Positions 1-9,031 of a DNA stretch of 64,000 nucleotides are shown in pieces. A program made the translations under genes and the position numbers. Numbering within the stretch: the stretch's first letter is position 1; every line of letters starts with the position of its first letter. Below the pieces are notes generated by a model that saw nothing but the letters and a program-made list of their open reading frames with translations, was not told the DNA's origin and searched no databases. The DNA is from 39-52-133 sp035531075. GTDB taxonomy: Bacteria; Pseudomonadota; Gammaproteobacteria; Burkholderiales; Gallionellaceae. The stretch spans positions 1-64,000 of the forward strand of contig DATKTO010000020.1 of assembly GCA_035531075.1 (NCBI GenBank). Reading direction: 5' to 3'.

Positions 1-71
1 TCGGGTTTCTGGTAGCCAGCCAGCAGTTGGTCGATTAAATCCGGCGATGGTGCTTTCTTTGTTGCGGTCAT
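1..71 (-). CDS. IS256-family transposase, N-terminal fragment cut by window edge
   Basis: Reading leftwards from ATG 71-69, the 23 visible codons give an N-terminus with the pattern SPDLIDQLLAGYQKP, which is the usual opening of IS256-family (mutator-type DDE) transposases. A strong AAGGAG ribosome site precedes the ATG. The catalytic DDE residues would lie outside the window, so activity cannot be judged. It sits directly beside the 3' end of the thiopurine methyltransferase gene. The call rests on recognition of a short N-terminus plus the terminal repeat next to it. Confidence 0.7.
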   Translation of the reverse strand, partial: MTATKKAPSPDLIDQLLAGYQKP

Positions 72-101
72 GGTCACTCCTTTTTGAAGTTAGGCAGTTT
101 C

Positions 102-126
102 CTGCCAAATGACCGTTTACACAAAA
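102..126 (-). mobile_element. IS256-type element terminal sequence
   Basis: This 25-base stretch between the transposase start and the tpm stop codon is probably one terminal inverted repeat of the insertion sequence. Its reverse complement recurs without a mismatch at 48863-48887, which is what defines it as an element end. The exact outer boundary and any target duplication cannot be fixed from one end. Confidence 0.7.
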
Positions 127-130
127 ATTT

Positions 131-790
131 TTACACCCTCAGCGTCAACAGATAGATGCTTTCCTGCAATCTGCTCAAGCCGCGTTGCTGAAAACGGGGA
201 TTTTGTGCGAGCACGTCTACTTGTGCCAGCAGGCGTATATCGGCGTGTTCCCGATAGAGCGCTTCCACCTCTGCCGATGCAAGTGCAAAGGGCGGTCCCT
301 GCATTTCAGCCTGGGGATAATCAAAGGCGATCAGCAAAATCCGCGCTTGCTGTGGCAATATATTTAGCAGGTGCTGTGCATATTGCAGGCGCATTTCCGG
401 CGGCAGCGCAACCATTGATGCACGGTCGTACACAGCCTTCACCCCTGCCAGATCACCTCGTCTTAAATCGAAAAAGTCACCGCATATAATATGTATGCCA
501 TTGGCTTCATAGTGTTCAAATCTATCGTCGGCTGTATTTGTCGGGGTGTAATTGTTTTCCTTGAAGAACGCTTGTGCCGCTATTTCACTCAGTTCGACAC
601 CCACAACAGGGTGCCCCTGCTCGCGTAACCATTGCATATCAACACTTTTACCGCACAAAGGCACAAACACGCCACTGCCGTGCGCACAATGCAGCTCATG
701 CCAGAATTGTTTCAAATAGGCATTTACCACGCCCTCATGAAAGCCAGTTTCTTCGCGCTGCCAGCGCTCCAGCCAAAATTCTTTTTGCAT
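131..790 (-). CDS. tpm: Thiopurine S-methyltransferase
   Basis: SAM-dependent methyltransferase of the TPMT family, 219 aa and normal in length. In known members it methylates thiopurines and, in bacteria, tellurite or selenite. Visible landmarks are the N-terminal FWLERWQREETGFHEG, the VFVPLCGKSVDMQWL substrate/SAM loop, VVGVELSE and a GDFFDLRRGDL acidic loop. I chose ATG 790 because an AGGAG site lies just upstream and homologues start with this tryptophan-rich segment; a longer reading frame to 853 adds an unrelated tail. Its stop codon almost touches the IS terminus, so the last codons may have been altered by the insertion. Confidence 0.88.
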   Translation of the reverse strand: MQKEFWLERWQREETGFHEGVVNAYLKQFWHELHCAHGSGVFVPLCGKSVDMQWLREQGHPVVGVELSEIAAQAFFKENNYTPTNTADDRFEHYEANGIHIICGDFFDLRRGDLAGVKAVYDRASMVALPPEMRLQYAQHLLNILPQQARILLIAFDYPQAEMQGPPFALASAEVEALYREHADIRLLAQVDVLAQNPRFQQRGLSRLQESIYLLTLRV

Positions 791-872
791 TTTTTGCTCC
801 TGTTCAAAAATCCGATAATCTGCTTCATACAGACTGCGATAGATGTGCACCAACGCTATCTACCCCCTCAAA

Positions 873-1745
873 TCAATCTCTCGCCTTGCGTTCAGAATGC
901 GCCAATGTCCAGGCTAAACCGATACCAATCGTCCACCCGGTTTCGCGCCGCACCAGAGGACTGTCATAATTGGCGGACCCTGTCACCGAATCAGCGCGAA
1001 TATAACTGAAAAACCGCGCATCGGGAGTGAACAAGCGCGACGCCCATAGCGTTGCGCGTAATGCTATCAGGCCGCTTTTGGCATTATAAGCAGGCCGGAC
1101 CGGCGTGGCTTCAGCAGGCGCAACGCGATAAAAGGTATCAGCAAGCTGCTGGTCTCCAAATACCGCTCCCAAATTCGTGGTTACAATCCAGTTATCGGGC
1201 AACTCCATATCCTTCACCCACTGCAACTCGTATGCAATGCCGTGATATTTAAAATGGTCGTTGGCGTCGAATACTGCTCGCATCGGTATCTGGATGCGTG
1301 AAGTGCTGCGACCATCAGAAACCTCACCCAGATTTATTTTCAATCTCGGTCCAAATTCCAGCAGCGTTCCCAGATCATCCATACCGCGGCGCGCTTCACT
1401 GTCTGCAGCGCGTGAACCCAGAGAAGCGGAAAAGCCGATATCCACTTCGGTGCGCGGTGTCTTGATCGCGCGCACACCTACCGTGTTGCGATCTATGCGC
1501 AAATACTCACCGCGATATACGACAAAAGGCAAACCCAACAGCAGGCTCGCTCGCTCATCCGCGCCGGGATAGGCTGGTTGCGTCATGCCACCAGCAATCA
1601 ATCCCGCTTCCCACAGGGGCAAGTTGTCGCTTGAGTGCTCACCGGTAAGAATTTTGTCTGCTTCCGTGCTCTCATGCGCAAGCAGGGGCTGGACCATCGC
1701 AGCCATCACTGTCATTGCCGTCATGCCCTTAAAGGCCAGGCGCAT
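873..1745 (-). CDS. MipA/OmpV-family outer-membrane protein
   Basis: A protein of about 290 aa starting with a signal peptide (MRLAFKGMTAMTVMAAM, cleavage near AHES) followed by alternating beta-strand segments and the typical family phrase GLIAGGMTQPAYPGADERAS. The C-terminus ends in amphipathic strands (GWTIGIGLAWTLAHSER). The family includes the MltA-interacting scaffold MipA and OmpV porin-like barrels; which role applies here is not visible. A GTG at 1769 would add eight residues and overlap the upstream hicA-like stop, so coupling is possible, but ATG 1745 gives the cleaner signal peptide. Confidence 0.82.
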   Translation of the reverse strand: MRLAFKGMTAMTVMAAMVQPLLAHESTEADKILTGEHSSDNLPLWEAGLIAGGMTQPAYPGADERASLLLGLPFVVYRGEYLRIDRNTVGVRAIKTPRTEVDIGFSASLGSRAADSEARRGMDDLGTLLEFGPRLKINLGEVSDGRSTSRIQIPMRAVFDANDHFKYHGIAYELQWVKDMELPDNWIVTTNLGAVFGDQQLADTFYRVAPAEATPVRPAYNAKSGLIALRATLWASRLFTPDARFFSYIRADSVTGSANYDSPLVRRETGWTIGIGLAWTLAHSERKARD

Positions 1746-1761
1746 TAGCCAGACTTCTGAT

Positions 1762-2037
1762 TTAAGCACGGCCCGACTCAGCGGGCGGCTTGACGCCCGC
1801 TCGTATCAAAAATTCGCGCAGGTGCTTGATTAGATTTCGATCGCACACACTGCTCTGATGTGGGTGGTGCAAAAAACATTCGAGACTGTTCAATGTGACA
1901 TGGAAGCGCGCCCCGTGCGCAGGGTTAATGCTCGCACCCAAGTGCTGCAGCAGGGATTCGACCTCCCGCCAGTGTATATTGCCGCTGACGGGATCGTGGA
2001 AGATGGCGCTCAGTTGGCTATCATGTTTGTGGCTCAT
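1762..2037 (-). CDS. HicA-like (YcfA) small protein, orphan toxin type
   Basis: A 91-aa protein with the pattern NIHWREVESLLQHLGA, then GARFHVTL and an LREFLIRAG tail, matching the HicA/YcfA double-stranded-RNA-binding-like fold. Canonical HicA is an mRNA interferase paired with a HicB antitoxin. No hicB is seen on either side, so this belongs with the solitary proteobacterial HicA-like proteins and its activity is uncertain. ATG 2037 is chosen because a GAAAAAGGAG site precedes it; the open frame continues upstream to 2238 but has no support. It lies immediately upstream of the MipA-like gene on the same strand. Confidence 0.72.
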   Translation of the reverse strand: MSHKHDSQLSAIFHDPVSGNIHWREVESLLQHLGASINPAHGARFHVTLNSLECFLHHPHQSSVCDRNLIKHLREFLIRAGVKPPAESGRA

Positions 2038-2175
2038 GACGATTCTCCTTTTTCTACTGATACAGTGCCAAGTATTATCCCTTGCGGCCGCCGGGTAAAG
2101 TGTTTTGAGATAGAATCCATGGGTATGAAATAAAAAATAACTCTTTCTCCACAAGACAAAAAAAACGCTGACCCG

Positions 2176-3981
2176 ATGTCCCGATCTCCGCACTCTTCTT
2201 CTTACTCTCCTGGCAGCGCGCCGGATCAGCCAGTACAAACCGATTTGCGCTCGATCGGCAAACTGTTCCCCTATCTGTGGGAGTTTCGCGGGCGGGTACT
2301 GCTGGCGCTTGCCCTGCTGATCGGCGCTAAGCTGGCTTCAGTGAGCGTGCCACTGGTGCTGAAGGAAATCATCGATGCACTGGACAAGTCCAACGCCAGC
2401 CTGGCATTGCCGCTGAGCCTGATTATCGCTTATGGCCTGCTGCGCTTTGCCAGCACCACCTTTGCCGACCTGCGCGACATGGTGTTTGGCAAGGTCACGC
2501 AGCGGGCGATGCGCCGGGTCAGCCTGGCAGTATTTGAGCAATTGCATGCTCTGTCGCTGCGCTTTCATCTGGAGCGCCAGACCGGCGGCATCACGCGCGA
2601 CATCGAGCGCGGCACCAAGGCCATCTCCAGCCTGGTGGGATTTTTGCTGTTCCGCATCACCCCTACCGTGCTGGAAATCCTGATGGTCGCAGTGATCCTG
2701 TTCGTCAAGCTGGACTGGGTGTTCGGACTGATTACACTGGTGACGCTGGCGGCATATATCGGCCTTACCATCACCATCACCGACTGGCGCACGCAGTTTG
2801 TGCGCCGCGCCAATACGCTGGATTCGGAAGCCTATGGCCGCGCCATCGACAGCCTGTTGAATTATGAAACCGTCAAATATTTTGGCAACGAACGCCATGA
2901 GGCCAGGCGCTATGACGGCAGCCTGGCGGAATGGGAACGCGCCGCCCTGCAATCACAGCGTTCTCTCGGCTTTCTGAACGCGGCCCAGGCCGGCACCATT
3001 GCGATTGGCGTCACGCTGATGTTGATCCGCGCGGCCAACGGCGTGGTGGAAGGCACACTCACGCTGGGCGACCTGGTGATGGTCAACGCCTTTCTGCTAC
3101 AGATGTTCCAGCCGCTGGGCTTTCTCGGCGTGATGTACCGCGAGATCAAACAATCCCTCACCGATGTGGAGCGCATGTTTACCCTGCTGCATCGTCCGCG
3201 CGAAGTTGAAGATGCAGCAAATGCAAACACCCTTGCCATCAACGGCGGTGAAGTTAAATTCGAGCGGGTCAGCTTTGCCTACAGCAGCGACCGTCCGATT
3301 CTGCATGATGTGAGCTTCACCATTCCTGCGGGTAAAACCGTGGCCGCGGTGGGCGCCAGTGGCGCGGGGAAATCCACTCTGGCGCGCCTGCTGTTCCGCT
3401 TTTATGACGTGAATGACGGCAGCATCAGGATCGATGGCCAGGACATCCGACATGTCACACAGGAAAGCCTGCGTGCAACCATCGGCGTGGTGCCGCAGGA
3501 CACCGTGCTGTTCAACGACAGCATCTATTACAACATCGCCTACGGTCGCCCCGATGCCACACGTGATGAAGTGATCGCCGCCGCCCGCGCGGCGCACATC
3601 CTGAGCTTTATCGAAATCCTGCCACAAGGCTGGGACACCGTGGTGGGTGAACGCGGCCTCAAACTTTCCGGCGGCGAAAAACAGCGTGTCGCCATCGCCC
3701 GCACCCTGCTGAAGAATCCGGCGATTCTGATACTGGACGAAGCCACCTCCGCACTCGACACCAAAACCGAAAAGGCCATCCAGGCCGAACTGCTGGAAAT
3801 TGCCAGGAGCCGCACCAGCCTCATCATCGCGCATCGCCTTTCCACCGTGGTGGAAGCCGATGAAATACTGGTGATAGACGCCGGACGTATCGTCGAGCGC
3901 GGGAGGCATCCTGAGTTGCTGGCAAAAGACGGCGTATATGCGGTGATGTGGGCGATGCAGCAGCAGGCGGAAGATGCATAG
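2176..3981 (+). CDS. Atm1/HMT1-type ABC exporter (permease-ATPase fusion)
   Basis: A 601-aa half-transporter with an N-terminal six-helix ABC exporter domain (about residues 30-320) and a C-terminal ATPase. The Walker A GASGAGKS, the signature LSGGEKQRVAIAR, Walker B ILILDEATSALD and the H-loop IIAHRLSTV are all intact. The membrane part resembles the Atm1/ABCB7 group, which in mitochondria and alphaproteobacteria exports glutathione- or sulfur-linked compounds and confers heavy-metal tolerance. It is transcribed divergently from the hicA/mipA pair. Substrate is inferred from family only. Confidence 0.85.
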   Translation: MSRSPHSSSYSPGSAPDQPVQTDLRSIGKLFPYLWEFRGRVLLALALLIGAKLASVSVPLVLKEIIDALDKSNASLALPLSLIIAYGLLRFASTTFADLRDMVFGKVTQRAMRRVSLAVFEQLHALSLRFHLERQTGGITRDIERGTKAISSLVGFLLFRITPTVLEILMVAVILFVKLDWVFGLITLVTLAAYIGLTITITDWRTQFVRRANTLDSEAYGRAIDSLLNYETVKYFGNERHEARRYDGSLAEWERAALQSQRSLGFLNAAQAGTIAIGVTLMLIRAANGVVEGTLTLGDLVMVNAFLLQMFQPLGFLGVMYREIKQSLTDVERMFTLLHRPREVEDAANANTLAINGGEVKFERVSFAYSSDRPILHDVSFTIPAGKTVAAVGASGAGKSTLARLLFRFYDVNDGSIRIDGQDIRHVTQESLRATIGVVPQDTVLFNDSIYYNIAYGRPDATRDEVIAAARAAHILSFIEILPQGWDTVVGERGLKLSGGEKQRVAIARTLLKNPAILILDEATSALDTKTEKAIQAELLEIARSRTSLIIAHRLSTVVEADEILVIDAGRIVERGRHPELLAKDGVYAVMWAMQQQAEDA

Positions 3982-4015
3982 CTTTACTTAGGTAAGCGCT
4001 GAATATGCCGAGCCT

Positions 4016-4049
4016 GCTTGATTAACAAATTACATAAATATAATCAAGC
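4016..4049. terminator. Possible bidirectional hairpin between convergent genes
   Basis: GCTTGATTA at 4016-4024 pairs with TAATCAAGC at 4041-4049, a nine-pair stem with a 16-base AT-rich loop. It lies between the ABC exporter and the convergent outer-membrane protein gene. No clear U-run follows on either strand, so termination is only suggested by position. Confidence 0.3.
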
Positions 4050-4096
4050 TGTTATCCATGCACCTCAAAACAATTAAAGTACTTAATCTGCATCTC

Positions 4097-5263
4097 CTAG
4101 AACGGAATATTATTCCCGATGTTCAAGCCGTAAGTCTTCGCCTTGTCGATGCTCGTGTTATCCGTACGCAAGCCAATGTAGAGCCAGTGATGTCGCAGAG
4201 CAAGGCCGACTGAATTAAAACGGAAATCATAATCCGCACTTACGCCCCATTGCGGATTGAATTGGTATTTGACCCCGGCCTGCGGAAACCAGTAACCACT
4301 CGTGTAATTGGTGGCACCCTGCAATTCATAATCACCCAATGCGTAATTTACAGCCAGCCACAGCTTTGCATCAAGATTCTGGGTCATATTCTGGTAACTG
4401 CTGATTCGCGTCGCCGATGGATTAAATTGCACATTACCGTTGGCATCATAGTACTTGTTTGCGGTATTAATATTTGCGACGTTGTTGGGCAAGTTTTTCC
4501 ACTCGATACTTCCCGCAAGATCGGCGACTGCCAGTTCTACGCTAAAACCGCTTTCACTCTGCTGCAGCACCATACCCGCATCCAGCGCATAGCCTTCGCC
4601 GAAGGGGGTCGCCAATCGCCCGTAAGGCGCATTAAACTGCGCAAGGTCGGTGATATTAATCTGACTATCTGTGTCATTCAGGCTGGCACTCGCGTTTAAA
4701 TCCTGCGTGTTGAGCGCGACCAGTTGACCAGACACGGTTTCCAGTTTGATGCGCTTGCCACGCAGGTAAGACAGACCAAGCCCCCAATCCAACTGCCATG
4801 GGCCACCCAGGTCAAGCCGAAAACTTCTGCTCAGCCTGGAACCGCTGGCCTCAAAGCCCTTGATCTTCAAATCAAGCTGATAGGTCCTGCCGACATCGTA
4901 GCCACTGCTGTTGGTGTATTGTCGGATCAGATCGGAAGTATCGCGATTGGCTTCCACCAAAGCCTCTGCGCGGTACAGCCCCCCCAGACGAAAACCCTGC
5001 CACTGCACACCGCTTTCGGCACGAATGCTAAACAGACCGAGATTGCTACCAGTGCGCGGTGCGTAATCGCCCTGCCAGTCGCTGCCATATTGGCTCAACG
5101 CCACCTGATCGTTAGCCGCAAAGGCTTGCAGCGAGACATAAACCTTCCGCTCCTGGCCATTTTTTGCCGGGTTATCAACCGCCAGCAGGCCTTCCGCGTA
5201 CCCCGGCAGCGGAAATTCAATACACAGGAACAGCACCAGGGTAATCTTCTTCATCGTTGCCAT
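4097..5263 (-). CDS. Predicted outer-membrane beta-barrel protein
   Basis: About 388 aa. A signal peptide (MKKITLVLFLCIEFPLPGYA) is followed by many short amphipathic strands alternating with turns. The end segment NIGNNIPF with terminal phenylalanine fits the Bam recognition signal of outer-membrane barrels. No enzyme motif is visible. It follows the large lipoprotein gene by only a few bases on the same strand, so the two are probably one transcription unit and may form a lipoprotein-barrel pair. The start is either ATG 5263 or 5254; upstream residues to 5317 lack support. I do not recognise a named family. Confidence 0.7.
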   Translation of the reverse strand: MATMKKITLVLFLCIEFPLPGYAEGLLAVDNPAKNGQERKVYVSLQAFAANDQVALSQYGSDWQGDYAPRTGSNLGLFSIRAESGVQWQGFRLGGLYRAEALVEANRDTSDLIRQYTNSSGYDVGRTYQLDLKIKGFEASGSRLSRSFRLDLGGPWQLDWGLGLSYLRGKRIKLETVSGQLVALNTQDLNASASLNDTDSQINITDLAQFNAPYGRLATPFGEGYALDAGMVLQQSESGFSVELAVADLAGSIEWKNLPNNVANINTANKYYDANGNVQFNPSATRISSYQNMTQNLDAKLWLAVNYALGDYELQGATNYTSGYWFPQAGVKYQFNPQWGVSADYDFRFNSVGLALRHHWLYIGLRTDNTSIDKAKTYGLNIGNNIPF

Positions 5264-5326
5264 GTGATCACCAACAAATTCGGCGGATAAGCTCCGCCGG
5301 ATTTGATGAAACATCAAACTGCGGTT

Positions 5327-7630
5327 TTACATCAATGATTCGGTAAAGCCATCGACATAATAAATTATGCCCATCGTCGTATTAAGAGTTGCGACAGGGC
5401 TGCCATACCGAGTCACAGCGCCGCTTGATGTCGAGGGTGCCGCCACGTAATGTTGAGTTGTAATGCCTACCTGAAGGCCGTCCTGGTTACTCAAGGTCAG
5501 GGTTGCGGTCATGCTTGTGTCATGCGACATCAAGCTGCCGCTGATCGTATTTTTGTTTCCGAAACTGTAGCTTACACTTAAAGAATCCGTTGCAAAGCCA
5601 GTATGGACGGTAGCAAGCACAAGTCTCATCAGTAACTGACTGGGTTGCTGTACTGTACCGATAAAGATCAAGCCAGCTTGTCTGTAGTTATCGATAGAAA
5701 GAGGCAAGCTCGTAAGGAAGGCAGCGTAATTGCCAATGAACGCTTCCAGTTTGCCAGTCAGAATTTCTCCCGTGCCGAAGTCCCTGATAACGCCGTTCAA
5801 GACCACGCTGGTGGGCACGTAATCCACGCCATCAGCATTTGCCCTGAAACTACCCATATCCACTGTGCCAGTGAAATTGGCCGAGTCCGTTTGCACCGCG
5901 CCGATCACTTCGGCCGCCATCATTTTGTTGCCGGTGGTGGCAACAGAAGTTTCATCCAGGTCGAAATGGCTGCCGGTATTGAAAAATAAGGTCTGGAGCT
6001 TTGACGAATCTACTGGATCGGTTGCCGACACTGAACCGGTCAGGGCATAGCGGAAGTTGTTGGCTGCAGCCAGGGCGGTACGGGCAACTGAAATGTGAAT
6101 CGTGTCCACACCTCCAGCTGCGGTAGCGACGGCGGCCAAAAGCGGCAGGGTGCCGTCGATGTCGAACGTATTTTGTGCCCTATTTTCTACCCAGCTTCCA
6201 TAGCCTGCAGGACCTGTTGTCGCGCTTAAGTGGCCGTTGGCGCACCATACACCATTAATTAAAGCCACGGGCAAGTCCCACCTGGAAGCAATATAGCTGT
6301 AGGAATTAGATCCTGGAGTGCCTGTCACTGCAAATACAACCATTTTCAAGACGACATTTGCCGGGTCAGAAAAATCAGCGGAATCTGGCCCTGCAATGGC
6401 GCAGGATACTGCGCTTACCGTTGCGGCAGCAGGATCCGTCCAGCAGTAGCTAAAAGAGCCCAATCCTTTCATGGCGGCATCGATACTGCCCGTTTCACGA
6501 GCCAGGGCCGCAACCGAATCGTAAAGGGTAGGACCTGACACAAACCCTAAGGTGTTAGTACCTGCAACATAGAGATTACGATCAACAAACACATTCACTG
6601 TGCTGCTCAATGCGCCAAGCCGTCTGACCAGCTTGTCCATCTGCGTGGCCAGGATGGCGCTGAAATCAGCAGAGTGGCTCGTAGCTTTTCTGCCCGGTAA
6701 CCCTTCTTGATTGGCGTTCAACAGCGATAACCCTGTAGTACGCAGAACGGCGAACATCTGCTTAGCCGCGCTAACATCGTCCTGATTGCTCCCCACCACA
6801 ATTTGGGCCACATCCGTAGTTATTTCAAGCGGCTGGATCCGTACCATAAGCAGGCTTGCAGGATCAGCATAGGCTACGGCGGCCTCTTGGTATTGCGTGG
6901 CCAAAGTTGAAGGGTCGTAAGCAAAAAGCACTTCAGCAGGCGTTGAACCTGTTCCGTCCAAGCCGTCAAGCCTGTCGTCTTTAAGATCTGAAGCCAGATT
7001 ATCGGCCACATCAGCCGCACTATATGTTCCTGTTGCAGTTTTTGCCAAGGCTGCCAGCACCAGAGCATACTTGTCTTCAAGCTTGGCCACATCGAGTGTT
7101 GTACCTGTCGTTGATGTTACAGGAGTAGGCGCCAACAATATATCCGACAGGCCAAAAACCGCGCCCACTTTAATATTAGCGGTTTGAATATTGCCCACGC
7201 TGGCGCTCGCAAGCGAACCGGCTGCTTCCAGTCTGGCAACGGCAGCATTGGTCAGCGGTGTCACACCCACTGTAGTTTTAACTGATGGCATAACGGCACG
7301 AAGAGTCTTGGCAAAAGGAACTTCGCGTTCCGATTTTTCATCGTAATACGTCACGCCGTTGCCACCCAGCACTTCTACCACAACCGGCCCCGAGTAGCCT
7401 GGCGGCAAGGTAATAGTTGATGTGCCATCGGCGGTAACTGCTCCAATTCCAAGCAGGGTACCATCGATCTTCTTGAGATTGACTGGAGTATTTACACTGA
7501 ACTTGCCCAGCGAAGCCGTCACTTTAACGCTTGAGGCGGTTAGATCTTCATAACCTGAGCATCCGGCAAGCAGTGCTGAGAGGAGAATCCCCGCGCCTAG
7601 CAGTGATATTGTTCTGTCGTTTTTATTCAT
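5327..7630 (-). CDS. Large hypothetical lipoprotein
   Basis: A 767-aa protein whose N-terminus (SLLGAGILLSALLAGCSG) has a clear lipobox with the lipidated cysteine near residue 24. The first 100 residues look like a beta-sandwich segment (SSVKVTASLGKFSVNTPV); the rest is rich in Ala, Thr, Ser and Val with no catalytic motif that I recognise. The composition suggests an extracytoplasmic, repetitive beta-rich protein. It is immediately upstream of the barrel gene in the same direction, hinting at a joint surface function. No function is assigned. Confidence 0.7.
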   Translation of the reverse strand: MNKNDRTISLLGAGILLSALLAGCSGYEDLTASSVKVTASLGKFSVNTPVNLKKIDGTLLGIGAVTADGTSTITLPPGYSGPVVVEVLGGNGVTYYDEKSEREVPFAKTLRAVMPSVKTTVGVTPLTNAAVARLEAAGSLASASVGNIQTANIKVGAVFGLSDILLAPTPVTSTTGTTLDVAKLEDKYALVLAALAKTATGTYSAADVADNLASDLKDDRLDGLDGTGSTPAEVLFAYDPSTLATQYQEAAVAYADPASLLMVRIQPLEITTDVAQIVVGSNQDDVSAAKQMFAVLRTTGLSLLNANQEGLPGRKATSHSADFSAILATQMDKLVRRLGALSSTVNVFVDRNLYVAGTNTLGFVSGPTLYDSVAALARETGSIDAAMKGLGSFSYCWTDPAAATVSAVSCAIAGPDSADFSDPANVVLKMVVFAVTGTPGSNSYSYIASRWDLPVALINGVWCANGHLSATTGPAGYGSWVENRAQNTFDIDGTLPLLAAVATAAGGVDTIHISVARTALAAANNFRYALTGSVSATDPVDSSKLQTLFFNTGSHFDLDETSVATTGNKMMAAEVIGAVQTDSANFTGTVDMGSFRANADGVDYVPTSVVLNGVIRDFGTGEILTGKLEAFIGNYAAFLTSLPLSIDNYRQAGLIFIGTVQQPSQLLMRLVLATVHTGFATDSLSVSYSFGNKNTISGSLMSHDTSMTATLTLSNQDGLQVGITTQHYVAAPSTSSGAVTRYGSPVATLNTTMGIIYYVDGFTESLM

Positions 7631-7911
7631 TAAATTCTCCCCCTCAAACTCTGCAATTCAGCTCACGTTTTGTTTTCGCGCTTACTTGCTTAAGGAAAAT
7701 CCCTGCACTCAAAACATCCTTACTTTGTTCATACTGCACCTGTAACTACAGTTCGCATCACACATATTGGGTATAAAAACATGGAAACAAGAAACACATC
7801 GGATTTATTCAATCTTCTGTCTTTCTTGTTCATATTTTATTTTGCGCTGTCACAAGTCTACCCAGGCTCATTGTTGTGGGATAGAACGGCCCAGTGGCAC
7901 TAAGCCGTGAC

Positions 7912-8205
7912 GGTGAACATCGGCGGCGCCGCCCACGGTATGCGCGACGATCGCAGCGAGGATTATTTCGAGAGGGAAAAATCAAACAATTGCTGGGTGA
8001 CGCCGGACTCGACCGCGGCAAGGAAGTCATCGTTTATGCCAGCGAAGCCAATCACTTCGTCTATTTTGGCCACCTTACCATGCAGCACTTTGCGTGACAG
8101 AATTCACCTGTTTATCACGGCGGGATCAATAACTGGGTAGCGTCCGGCCAGGCCGCGAGCACAGCGGCCGCGGTGCTCGCGGCACTTCATTTGAAACTCA
8201 CGTGA
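7912..8205 (+). pseudogene. Decayed rhodanese-like sulfurtransferase
   Basis: Two plus-strand frames together give a rhodanese-like order of blocks: VNIGGAAHGMRDDRSEDYF in one frame, then LLGDAGLDRGKEVIVYASEA and YFGHLTMQHF in a shifted frame, an in-frame TGA at 8095-8097, and VYHGGINNWVASGQ before the final stop. The central KEVIVY and terminal GGINNW segments match rhodanese strands, but the active-site loop has no cysteine. One frameshift, one internal stop and a missing start indicate a dead gene. The identification is by eye. Confidence 0.5.
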
Positions 8206-8572
8206 ACAAGGTGTAAGGGTGAGCACCGAAGCTGTGTTGAAGAGCCGGAAGCACCCGCAGGCCGGAAAAGAAAAAGGTCGCCAAGCAGGATGGATTGGCG
8301 CTGAAAGACCGAAATGGCGTGTCCCCAATGCGGCAGACGATGCAGCGTCAGCCGCAGAATGAAGCGTAGCCACCCTGTCATCGTGTCGGCTCAGGGGATC
8401 TCACAGACAGATGACAGGAATATTAACCTTCTGTAATATTGCACTTTTCTGGCGCGAAGCGCACAACAAACTTAATTATAATCATATAGTTGCAAATTAC
8501 CCTTTGCTCTGCGATCTTCCTTGGCAGCGCTGATCTTCTGTCTTCCTTAATCAACACCCATTTGAGGCATCA
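8206..8572. other. Non-coding stretch between rhodanese remnant and secreted protein
   Basis: I see no supportable gene here. Open frames on both strands are short and lack ribosome sites. The last 150 bases are AT-rich and probably hold the promoter of the secreted protein gene at 8573, but no convincing -35/-10 pair stands out. Confidence 0.5.
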
Positions 8573-8965
8573 ATGAAAACCACCCGTCTGAGCTTTATTT
8601 TTCTCGCACTATTTGTAGGCAATTTTGCTGCTGCCGAATGCGGCAGCCCTGTGACCATGGAGGCCGTCAACAAATTACCCGCAACCGTCACCTTGGGTGA
8701 TATCACCTCCAGGTTCGGCGAATCGTGCCAGGGTGAGGGCCCTGTAAGCTGGTACAAGGGATCCAAAGACAGGCAAATCTGGTTCTACTGGAAAAACACC
8801 GGGAAAAGCACCACCGCTGGCAGCAAAGCCAATCCGGTACTGATGGTAACCGAAGTCAATGCCAATGATTTCGACGAACAGAAGATCATCTGGCCAAAAG
8901 AACATGCCGGCAAAGAAATGTCCGTCATCCTGCTAAATGAGTATGGTCCTCAAAACAACAGGTAA
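8573..8965 (+). CDS. Small secreted protein of unknown function
   Basis: A 130-aa protein with a signal peptide (MKTTRLSFIFLALFVGNFAAA) and a mature part with two cysteines (AECGSP and GESCQGE) that could form a disulfide in the periplasm. The mature region contains TVTLGDITSRFGESC, WYKGSKDRQIWFYW and a short charged tail. The pattern of a short helix followed by beta strands is loosely like small outer-membrane or periplasmic lipoprotein domains such as SmpA/OmlA, but there is no lipobox and I do not recognise a family. It stands alone, convergent with the P-type ATPase. Confidence 0.65.
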   Translation: MKTTRLSFIFLALFVGNFAAAECGSPVTMEAVNKLPATVTLGDITSRFGESCQGEGPVSWYKGSKDRQIWFYWKNTGKSTTAGSKANPVLMVTEVNANDFDEQKIIWPKEHAGKEMSVILLNEYGPQNNR

Positions 8966-9031
8966 ATCTGCAAACAGGCATCCGGTGTCTGCCATCCTGC
9001 TGCGACCTCAATCAGGGTAAAGACTATCTTG

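Noticed and set aside
7830..8373. Short open frames around the rhodanese relic (several on both strands)
   Set aside because: They lack ribosome sites and protein-like composition; only the fragmented rhodanese reading is coherent.
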